A stretch of DNA of 22,791 nucleotides from Christensenella sp. UBA3792 (GTDB taxonomy: Bacteria; Bacillota; Clostridia; Christensenellales; CAG-138), in assembly GCA_002369195.1 (NCBI GenBank), contig DFEW01000053.1, forward strand, positions 15,425-38,215, read 5' to 3'. The position numbers were made by a program, and so were the translations under genes. Of the stretch, positions 8,159-14,493 are shown piece by piece (within the stretch, counting starts at the first letter, position 1; every line of letters begins with the position of its first letter). The notes below the pieces were generated by a model. That model saw only the letters and a list, made by a program, of their open reading frames with translations, had not been told where the DNA came from and did no database searches.

Positions 8159-8308
8159 GAGGAAAACGGATACGGACGGCAAAATCTTCTCATTCTATTT
8201 TAAGGGACGCGAATCGTTGCGGAATTGTAAATTCTTTCGGTTTTGCTGTAACGGATTTGCCGCCCGCGGTGTCTTAATAAGGAGAGACCGGCAAAACGAG
8301 CCGCATGG
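8159..8308. other. Divergent intergenic spacer
   Basis: Between the glycine operon promoter and the polysaccharide operon promoter lie about 150 bases of mixed composition. I see no gene, repeat or convincing regulatory site in it. The full gene-free stretch 7847-8413 is otherwise explained by the riboswitch leader, two promoters and a 5' untranslated hairpin. Confidence 0.5.
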
Positions 8309-8337
8309 TTGATTTTTGGATCGAGCTGTGGTATGAT
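8309..8337 (+). promoter_or_regulatory. Promoter of the surface polysaccharide operon
   Basis: TTGATT (8309-8314) and TATGAT (8332-8337) are spaced by exactly 17 bases. Transcription would start near 8344, leaving about 70 bases of leader before the sugar transferase gene. The -10 context GTATGATA is shared with the promoter at 18496-18524. Confidence 0.7.
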
Positions 8338-8348
8338 ACGCTAAATAA

Positions 8349-8368
8349 GTATAGTCGGATGACTATGC
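8349..8368 (+). promoter_or_regulatory. Hairpin at the start of the polysaccharide operon leader
   Basis: GTATAGTC and GACTATGC form an eight-pair stem (one G-U) with a four-base loop, located a few bases after the predicted transcription start. It has no following T run, so it is not a terminator; it may stabilise the mRNA 5' end or be a protein-binding operator. Confidence 0.4.
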
Positions 8369-8413
8369 GCATTTGGAGAAAAAACTGCCTGAAACGGCGA
8401 CAAACGGAGCAAA

Positions 8414-9016
8414 ATGTATCGAAAATTCGGGAAACGAACCTGGGATATCATCCTGTCGGGGCTGGCGATCGTACTGCTATCCCCGCTGTTCGGCGTGCTC
8501 TGTCTGTGGATCAAGCTTGACTCGCGCGGACCGGTGATGTTCCGGCAGCGCCGCATCGGCGTGCATCGCACGACGTTCGACATCCTGAAGTTCCGCACCA
8601 TGCGCATCGACGCCCCGCACGACGTGCCGACGCATCTGCTGTCCGATCCGGAACGCTGGATCACGCGGGCGGGCAGGATCCTGCGCAAGACGAGTCTCGA
8701 CGAGCTGCCGCAGCTGTTTCAGATCTTCACCGGAAAGATGTCGCTGGTCGGGCCGCGCCCCGCGCTCTGGAACGAGACGGACCTCGTTAGGGAACGCGAG
8801 AAGGTCGGCGCAAACGATGTGCTGCCGGGACTGACCGGACTTGCGCAGGTCAGCGGACGCGATGAGCTGCCGCGCGCCGAAAAGGTGCGCTACGACGGCA
8901 TCTACGCGCAGAACCTGTCGTTCAAGCTGGACATCAGCTGCTTGTACCGGACCGTCGCGGTCGTCTTTACGCACAAGGGCTTTTCCGAAGGGAAGCAGCG
9001 CGGAGACAACGTATGA
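8414..9016 (+). CDS. Undecaprenyl-phosphate sugar-1-phosphate transferase
   Basis: This is a bacterial sugar transferase (PF02397 type, the WcaJ/PglC group) that starts a repeat unit by moving a sugar-1-phosphate from a UDP-sugar to undecaprenyl phosphate. The 200-residue product is the short form: one N-terminal hydrophobic segment (residues 11-33, the re-entrant membrane helix of this family) and a cytoplasmic catalytic domain with KFRTMR at 59-64, the catalytic Asp96-Glu97 in TSLDELPQ, and the GPRPAL motif at 113-118. It lacks the long N-terminal membrane region of WcaJ itself. It is first in the operon, about 70 bases after the promoter, with GGAG five bases before its ATG. The sugar substrate cannot be read from sequence. 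Confidence 0.92.
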   Translation: MYRKFGKRTWDIILSGLAIVLLSPLFGVLCLWIKLDSRGPVMFRQRRIGVHRTTFDILKFRTMRIDAPHDVPTHLLSDPERWITRAGRILRKTSLDELPQLFQIFTGKMSLVGPRPALWNETDLVREREKVGANDVLPGLTGLAQVSGRDELPRAEKVRYDGIYAQNLSFKLDISCLYRTVAVVFTHKGFSEGKQRGDNV

Positions 9017-9828
9017 AGCGGGTCTTGATTTTGGGCGCGCACAGCTACATCGGAACGGCGCTCGAAAAGCGGCTTCTTGCATCGCCCGACGCCTTTTCGG
9101 TCAAAACGCTGTCGCTGCATACGCCGATCGAATCGCTCGATTTTCGCGGGGCGGACGCCGCCGTGCTGGTCGCAGCGATCGTGCATCGAAAGGAAACGAA
9201 GGAGACGCTGCCCCTGTATCGGGCGATCAACTGCGATCTTGCCGTCGCCGCCGCAAAGAAGGCGAAGACGGAGGGCGTCGGACAGTTCATCCTGATGAGC
9301 AGCGAGAACGTCTACGGGATGAACGAGGGCGTGATCACAAAGGACACGGCGCTGCATCCGGTCACCGCCTACGGGCGCTCGAAGCTTGAGGCGGAGCGGG
9401 CGATCGCGGCGCTGTGCGACGACACGTTTACCGTGACGATCCTGCGCTCGCCGATGGTGATCGGCAAAGGCGCGAAGGGAAATTACCGACGGCTCGAAGC
9501 GCTGGCAAAGCGGCTTCCGTTCTCGCCGGATTTTGAAAACCGCAGAAGTCTGGTGCGCATCGAAACGCTGTGCGACGCGATCGAGCAGCAGCTTGAAACG
9601 CCGCGGGCGGGCATCTTCTTTCCGCAGGAGCCGCAGCCGGTCGCGACGCGCGATCTGATCGAGCAAATCGCGCGCGAGCGCGGACGCACGCTGCGCCGCA
9701 CCAAGCTGTTCAATCCGGCGATCCGCGTGCTGATCGCAACGACGACGATCGGCAAAAAGGCGTTCGGCAATCTCGAATACCGGGACCTCGCCGCGCTGCC
9801 GCTGTCGGTATTGGAGGAACGGGTATGA
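9013..9828 (+). CDS. NAD-dependent epimerase/dehydratase family protein (nucleotide sugar)
   Basis: An extended short-chain dehydrogenase of 271 residues. The nucleotide-binding loop is GAHSYIG at residues 8-14, a serine pair precedes NVYG at 96-102, and the catalytic Tyr120-x3-Lys124 pair lies in AYGRSK. It most likely epimerises or reduces a keto group on a UDP- or dTDP-sugar used by this cluster. Small enzymes of this kind commonly sit directly after the initiating sugar transferase in Clostridia, which suggests that it makes or modifies the first sugar. Its ATG overlaps the previous stop by four bases and its own stop overlaps the next start, so it is translated as part of the chain. The exact reaction (4-epimerase or 4-reductase) is not determined. 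Confidence 0.85.
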   Translation: MKRVLILGAHSYIGTALEKRLLASPDAFSVKTLSLHTPIESLDFRGADAAVLVAAIVHRKETKETLPLYRAINCDLAVAAAKKAKTEGVGQFILMSSENVYGMNEGVITKDTALHPVTAYGRSKLEAERAIAALCDDTFTVTILRSPMVIGKGAKGNYRRLEALAKRLPFSPDFENRRSLVRIETLCDAIEQQLETPRAGIFFPQEPQPVATRDLIEQIARERGRTLRRTKLFNPAIRVLIATTTIGKKAFGNLEYRDLAALPLSVLEERV

Positions 9829-10574
9829 CGGCGCGGGTGAGCGTCGTCGTTCCGGCATACCGCTGCGAACGGACGGTGGAGGACGCGGTGCGCTCGGCGC
9901 TGAACGGAACCGTGCGCGACATCGAAGTGATCGTCGTCAACGACGGTTCGGACGACGGTACGGCGGCGGTGCTCGAACGGCTCGCAGCGGCGGATACGCG
10001 CGTGCGGGTGCTTTCGCTCGAACAAAACGGCGGCGTCGCGAACGCGCGAAACGTCGGCGCCCGGGCGGCGACGTCGGACCGGATCGCATTTTTGGACAGC
10101 GACGATCTCTGGGAGCCGGAAAAGCTCGAACAGCAGCTTGCCCTGCAGCAGAAAACCGGCGCGCGCATGCTCTGTACCGGCGCGCGCTGCATCGACGCGG
10201 CGGGACGCGAGACCGGACGGGTGTTCAAGGTGCCGGAGACGGTGACGTACCGCGCGGCGCTGAAGGGGAACGACATCGTGACGAGCACGGTGCTGATCGA
10301 AAAGCAACTCTTTTTGCGGCACCCGATGGAGCGGAGCGACCTGCACGAGGACTATCTTTGCTGGCTGTCGGTGCTGAACGACGGCGTAACGGCGTACGGG
10401 CTGAATGAACCGCTGATCCGCTACCGGATCGCGGCGGGATCGAAGTCCGGCAACAAGCTGTGTTCCGCCGTGATGATGTGGAACACCTACCGGCACCTCG
10501 GCTTCGGATTCTGGAAGCGCCTGCGGTGCTTCTGGGGTTATTGCGTGCACGGGATCAAACGGTACCTGCTATGA
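9825..10574 (+). CDS. Glycosyltransferase family 2
   Basis: A 249-residue GT-A fold glycosyltransferase that adds one sugar from a nucleotide donor to the growing lipid-linked oligosaccharide on the cytoplasmic side. Visible motifs are VVVPAYR at 7-13, VVNDGSDDG at 37-45, the metal-binding LDSDD at 90-94, and LHEDY around residue 172, a likely catalytic acid/base region. The C-terminus has several aromatic and basic residues but no clear transmembrane helix. ATGA overlaps occur at both ends. Donor and linkage are not predictable. Confidence 0.92.
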   Translation: MTARVSVVVPAYRCERTVEDAVRSALNGTVRDIEVIVVNDGSDDGTAAVLERLAAADTRVRVLSLEQNGGVANARNVGARAATSDRIAFLDSDDLWEPEKLEQQLALQQKTGARMLCTGARCIDAAGRETGRVFKVPETVTYRAALKGNDIVTSTVLIEKQLFLRHPMERSDLHEDYLCWLSVLNDGVTAYGLNEPLIRYRIAAGSKSGNKLCSAVMMWNTYRHLGFGFWKRLRCFWGYCVHGIKRYLL

Positions 10575-11767
10575 ACGAATCGCTGTTTGCCAAACTGAAA
10601 CGCGTCCGGCTCGCGGACATCGGCGCGTTCTTTCTGTTCCTGCTCGCGCTGCTGCCGGCGGCGGTTTATCGGAGAAGGCGCCGGCATCTTTGGCTGCTTT
10701 GCGAGTATGCGCGCGAGGCGCAGGACAACGCGTTCGCGCTGTTTTGCTACCTGCGCAAAGAGCAGCCGCAGGTCGACGCGGTCTATGCGATCGACCGGCA
10801 CAGCGATGCGGCAAAGACCGCAGAGGCGATCGGGCCGACCGTCGATTTCGGAAGCTTTCGGCACTGGGTGTACTACCTTGCCGCCGAGGTCAATATTTCG
10901 AGCCAAAAGGGCGGCAAGCCGAACGCCGCCGTGTGCTATCTCTTCGAGGTTGTGCTCGGATGGCTCAAAAACCGGCGCGTCTTTCTGCAGCACGGCGTGA
11001 CCAAGGACGATCTGCCGTTTCTGCACGCGGACAAGGCAAAGCTTGCCCTGTTCTGCTGCGCGGCGCAGCCGGAGTACGAATTCATCCGCGATACCTTCGG
11101 GTATGCGGACGGGGTCGTGCGGCTGCTCGGCTTCTGCCGGTTCGACCGGCTGATTGGGACGCAGCCCGAACCGGGTCTTATTCTGATCCTGCCGACGTGG
11201 CGGATGTGGCTGGAGCGCGACTGCCGCACGGACGAAGCGTTTCTTGAAAGCGAGTACTATCGCGGATGGAACGCGTTTTTGAACGATCCGGCGCTCGACA
11301 CGCTGCTGAAGCGGACCGATACGCGCGCGATCTTCTGCGTACACCGCAACGTGTCGCGCTTTGAGACCTGTTTTTCGTCCGACAGCGATCGGATCGCGGT
11401 CAAAAAATGGGACGAGGTCGACGTGCCGGACCTTTTGACGCGCGCGGCGGCGCTCGTTACGGATTTTTCGAGCGTCTACATGGACGTTGCGTTCATGCAA
11501 AAGCCCGTGGTCTACTATCAGTTCGACCGGCAGACGTACCGCGAAAGGCATTTGCCGACCGGATATTTCGACTATGCGCGCGACGGATTCGGTCCGGTGA
11601 CGGAAACGGCGTCCGCCGCGATCGAAGCGCTCGGCGAGGTGATCGACAGCGGCTGCCGCATGGCGCCGGTCTATCGCGAACGGGCGGAACGGTTCTTCCC
11701 CCTGCGCGACGCGCGCAGTTCGGAACGAACGTATGAAGCGATTAAGGAGATTTGCAGCAAGAGATGA
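10571..11767 (+). CDS. CDP-glycerol glycerophosphotransferase-like enzyme (TagB/TagF superfamily)
   Basis: The family (PF04464) transfers glycerol phosphate or another polyol phosphate from a CDP donor, in wall teichoic acid and related capsules. The 398-residue product has an N-terminal hydrophobic helix (about 16-33), FLQHGVTKDDLPF at 138-150 with the catalytic-type His, and the donor-binding TDFSSVYMDVAFMQKPVVYY segment at 297-316. The start at 10571 is preferred to a longer in-frame reading because it overlaps the previous stop in the ATGA pattern used across this operon and yields the family-like N-terminus. No CDP-glycerol cytidylyltransferase is in the window, so the donor must come from elsewhere or be another CDP-polyol. 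It is a single-domain, TagB-sized protein, not a long TagF polymerase, so one or few additions is the simpler inference. Confidence 0.88.
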   Translation: MNESLFAKLKRVRLADIGAFFLFLLALLPAAVYRRRRRHLWLLCEYAREAQDNAFALFCYLRKEQPQVDAVYAIDRHSDAAKTAEAIGPTVDFGSFRHWVYYLAAEVNISSQKGGKPNAAVCYLFEVVLGWLKNRRVFLQHGVTKDDLPFLHADKAKLALFCCAAQPEYEFIRDTFGYADGVVRLLGFCRFDRLIGTQPEPGLILILPTWRMWLERDCRTDEAFLESEYYRGWNAFLNDPALDTLLKRTDTRAIFCVHRNVSRFETCFSSDSDRIAVKKWDEVDVPDLLTRAAALVTDFSSVYMDVAFMQKPVVYYQFDRQTYRERHLPTGYFDYARDGFGPVTETASAAIEALGEVIDSGCRMAPVYRERAERFFPLRDARSSERTYEAIKEICSKR

Positions 11768-12609
11768 AACACGGACTTCAAACAGTCAAAAACTGGCTCG
11801 ATCGGTTTGTGAAGTACTGGGATCTGCTCGTCCTGCTCGTGCAGCGCGACGTGAAGCTCAAGTACCGCAGAAGCTTTTTGGGCTACCTTTGGAGCGTCCT
11901 GAATCCCTTGCTTTCGATGCTCGTCATGGTCGTCGTGTTCTCGACGATGTTCAAGCGCAGCATCGAGAACTATCCGGTCTACCTGATCTGCGGCAACATC
12001 CTGTTCTCATTCATGCGCGAGGCGACGACGCAGGCGATGAACAGCGTGATCGGCAACGCGGCGCTGCTGAAAAAGGCGAGCGTGCCGCGGTACATCTTCA
12101 CGCTCTCGAAGGTCACGAGCTCGGCGGTCAACTTCGTGCTGTCGCTCGGCGCGCTGCTGATCGTGATGATTGCGACGCACGTGCATTTCCAATGGATGAA
12201 CCTGCTGATCGTCGTGCCGATCATTGAGCTGTATATCTTCTGCGTGGGGCTCGGGATGCTGCTTGCGGCGGTCACGGTGTTCTTCCGCGACGTCAAAAAC
12301 ATCTGGAGCGTCGTCACGCTCGCGTGGATGTACCTGACGCCGATCTTCTATTCGCTCGAAAGTTTTTATAAGCCGGAGATCGCAAACGCGAATCTCGCTT
12401 CGAACACGCTGGGACTGTTCATCCGCCGGTTCAACCCGATGTATGTGTACATTCAGCAGTTCCGCTACTTCGTCATTCAGTACAGCCCGGTGTGGGAGGT
12501 TCCGACATCCGTGCTGATGTGGCGCGGCGCGCTGATCTCGCTCGGCATGCTGCTGATCGGGGCGGTCGTGTTCCGCCGGACGGAAAACAAATTCATTCTG
12601 TATATCTGA
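11764..12609 (+). CDS. ABC-2 type polysaccharide export permease
   Basis: This 281-residue membrane protein is the permease half of an exporter of the TagG/Wzm/KpsM type that moves a lipid-linked polysaccharide across the cytoplasmic membrane. It shows an amphipathic N-terminal helix with RDVKLKYRRSFLGYLW (28-43), about six hydrophobic segments (roughly 41-62, 72-84, 118-139, 147-176, 180-203 and 260-278), the family motif FFRDVKNIW (173-181) and the ending NKFILYI. A TTG at 11752 would lengthen it by four residues but sits only two bases from AAGGAG; the ATG at 11764 forms the ATGA overlap seen elsewhere in the operon and is chosen. It acts with the ATPase encoded next. Confidence 0.93.
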   Translation: MKHGLQTVKNWLDRFVKYWDLLVLLVQRDVKLKYRRSFLGYLWSVLNPLLSMLVMVVVFSTMFKRSIENYPVYLICGNILFSFMREATTQAMNSVIGNAALLKKASVPRYIFTLSKVTSSAVNFVLSLGALLIVMIATHVHFQWMNLLIVVPIIELYIFCVGLGMLLAAVTVFFRDVKNIWSVVTLAWMYLTPIFYSLESFYKPEIANANLASNTLGLFIRRFNPMYVYIQQFRYFVIQYSPVWEVPTSVLMWRGALISLGMLLIGAVVFRRTENKFILYI

Positions 12610-12616
12610 GGAGATC

Positions 12617-13414
12617 ATGGAGCAAGCGAAGCAACCGAAACCGCCGGTGTGCATCCGCGTCAAGGATGCGTCCGTCCGCTTCAATATGGCGGCGGAGCGG
12701 GTCGACAACCTCAAAGAGTATTTCGTGAAGCTGATGAAACGCGAGCTTCACTTTAAGGAGTTTTACGCGTTAAAGAACGTCAACCTCGTGATCCATCAGG
12801 GCGAATCGTGGGCGCTGATCGGTTCGAACGGCGCGGGCAAGAGCACGCTACTAAAGCTCATCTGCGGCATTCTGCAGCCGCATTCGGGCAGCGTGACGAT
12901 CAACGGCAGCATCGCGCCGATGATCGAGCTCGGCGCGGGCTTCGACCCGAACCTGACGGCGAAGGAAAACATCTTCCTGAACGGTGCGGTGCTCGGACAC
13001 AGCCGCAAATTCATGCGCGAACAGTACGAACAGATCGTCGAGTTCGCCGAGCTGCAGGACTTTATGGATCTGCCGATCAAGAACTATTCGAGCGGCATGC
13101 GCGCACGATTGGGGTTTGCGGTGGCGACGGTCGTTAAGCCGGACATTCTGATCGTCGACGAGGTGCTGGCGGTCGGAGACCTGGAGTTTCAGGCAAAGTG
13201 CCGCGCGCGCATCAAGGAGCTGCTCTCGCAGGGGACGACGCTGCTGTTCGTGTCGCATGCGAAGCCGCCTGTTCTGGAACTGTGCGAACACGCGGTCTGG
13301 CTCGACCACGGCGAGGTCAAAAAGCTCGGCTCGACGGAGCATGTTTACTGGGCGTATGAACAGTATCTGAATCAAAAACGAAAGGAACGCCTCGCAGCGC
13401 AGCAGGCGAAATGA
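12617..13414 (+). CDS. ABC transporter ATPase for polysaccharide export
   Basis: The ATPase partner of the permease upstream (TagH/Wzt/KpsT class). In 265 residues it has the N-terminal extension usual for this class, an amphipathic segment around residues 27-50, Walker A GSNGAGKST at 69-77, the class-specific MIELGAGFDPNLTAKENI segment at 102-119, signature YSSGM at 157-161, Walker B ILIVDE at 177-182, and switch His214. After residue 235 there is only a short basic tail; the carbohydrate-recognition domain of O-antigen Wzt proteins is absent, so export probably does not depend on recognising a terminal cap. GAGGAG precedes the ATG, seven bases after the permease gene. Confidence 0.94.
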   Translation: MEQAKQPKPPVCIRVKDASVRFNMAAERVDNLKEYFVKLMKRELHFKEFYALKNVNLVIHQGESWALIGSNGAGKSTLLKLICGILQPHSGSVTINGSIAPMIELGAGFDPNLTAKENIFLNGAVLGHSRKFMREQYEQIVEFAELQDFMDLPIKNYSSGMRARLGFAVATVVKPDILIVDEVLAVGDLEFQAKCRARIKELLSQGTTLLFVSHAKPPVLELCEHAVWLDHGEVKKLGSTEHVYWAYEQYLNQKRKERLAAQQAK

Positions 13415-14493
13415 GCATGGAACACAAAACCCCGATCATCAGCATCATCGTACCGGTATACAATGCGCAGGCGCACCTTCGGCAATGCCTTGCGTCGATT
13501 CGCGCGCAGCGCATGACCGACTGGGAGGCGATCCTCGTCGACGACGGTTCGACCGACGGCAGCGCGGCGATCTGCGACGAGGCGGCGAACGCCGACCCGC
13601 GCTTTACGGTGATTCACAAACAGAACGCGGGCGTTTCGAACGCGCGAAACGACGGCATCGAGGCGGCGAAGGGCGACTATCTGATGTTCATCGACGCGGA
13701 CGACCTCGTCACGGAGAATTACTGTTCCGAAATGTTCGAAGCGGCGAAGCGCTTCGACGCCGATCTCGTGCTCTGCGGGTTCGACCGGTTCAACGACGAG
13801 TGGGAAAAGCATGTTCAGCTGGTGCGCAACTACGCCGTGCTGTTCCGCGACGCGAAGGACTTTCTGCTGCTGTACACCGAATCGCGCACGAACATGTTCG
13901 GCGTGTCGATCTGGGCGAAGCTGTTCCGCACGGACCTGATCAAAAACGGGAATCTGCGCTTCGATCCTTCGATCTCCTACGAGGAGGACTGCAATTTCAT
14001 CGCCGACTGCGTGCCGCATCTTCAAAGAATCGTCGCGCTCGGCGAGTCGATGTACCGCTACCGGCAGCAGGAGGAATCGCTCTCGAAGGGCTATCGGCGG
14101 GATACGTTCCGCTTCCTCGTGCACGGCTACAACCGCCGCTGCGCGCTGCTGAAGCGCTACGGACTGGAGGAATACCTTTCAAACGCGAAGGGCATTTTCT
14201 TCGGCGTGGTTAAGAACACCTGCATCAAGATCGCCAATTCCGATCTCCCGCACGCGGAAAAGCTGCGCGAATACGAAGCGCTGCTCGCGTTTGAAGAGGT
14301 GCGCGATGCGGTCGTGTTCGATAAAAAATCCAAGTCCGGTCTTTCGAACCGGATCTGCGCTGCGATCAAGGCGAACGACGCGAAGCGGCTCGACCGCGTG
14401 ATGCGCTCGTGGAAGCAGATGGATCGCGTTTACGGGATCAAAAACGACCTCAAGCGCGCGATCAAGAATCGCGGAAAGAAGGAACAGGCATGA
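13411..14493 (+). CDS. Glycosyltransferase family 2
   Basis: A second GT-A fold glycosyltransferase, 360 residues, of the type common in capsule and exopolysaccharide clusters. Motifs: ISIIVPVYNAQ at 10-20, LVDDGSTDGS at 42-51, NAGVSNARNDG at 72-82, and the metal-binding FIDADD at 93-98. The conserved SYEEDCNF segment near residue 190 contains the probable catalytic acidic pair. A basic, helical C-terminal extension of about 100 residues may dock it to the membrane or a partner. The ATG overlaps the stop of the ABC ATPase gene; another ATG two codons later (13417) is possible. Donor sugar unknown. Confidence 0.92.
   Translation: MSMEHKTPIISIIVPVYNAQAHLRQCLASIRAQRMTDWEAILVDDGSTDGSAAICDEAANADPRFTVIHKQNAGVSNARNDGIEAAKGDYLMFIDADDLVTENYCSEMFEAAKRFDADLVLCGFDRFNDEWEKHVQLVRNYAVLFRDAKDFLLLYTESRTNMFGVSIWAKLFRTDLIKNGNLRFDPSISYEEDCNFIADCVPHLQRIVALGESMYRYRQQEESLSKGYRRDTFRFLVHGYNRRCALLKRYGLEEYLSNAKGIFFGVVKNTCIKIANSDLPHAEKLREYEALLAFEEVRDAVVFDKKSKSGLSNRICAAIKANDAKRLDRVMRSWKQMDRVYGIKNDLKRAIKNRGKKEQA

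Noticed and set aside
7968..8312. 114-codon plus-strand frame over the leader of the glycine operon
   Set aside because: Lies antisense to the riboswitch and promoter; composition is not protein-like.
8305..8520. 71-codon plus-strand frame at the start of the polysaccharide operon
   Set aside because: Begins upstream of and across the predicted promoter and runs into the sugar transferase in another frame; no ribosome binding site.
9483..10550. 355-codon minus-strand frame across the epimerase and first glycosyltransferase
   Set aside because: Covers two well-supported genes and has no recognisable domain or ribosome binding site.
11752..11763. TTG as start of the ABC permease gene
   Set aside because: Only two bases from AAGGAG; the ATG at 11764 makes the ATGA overlap typical of this operon.
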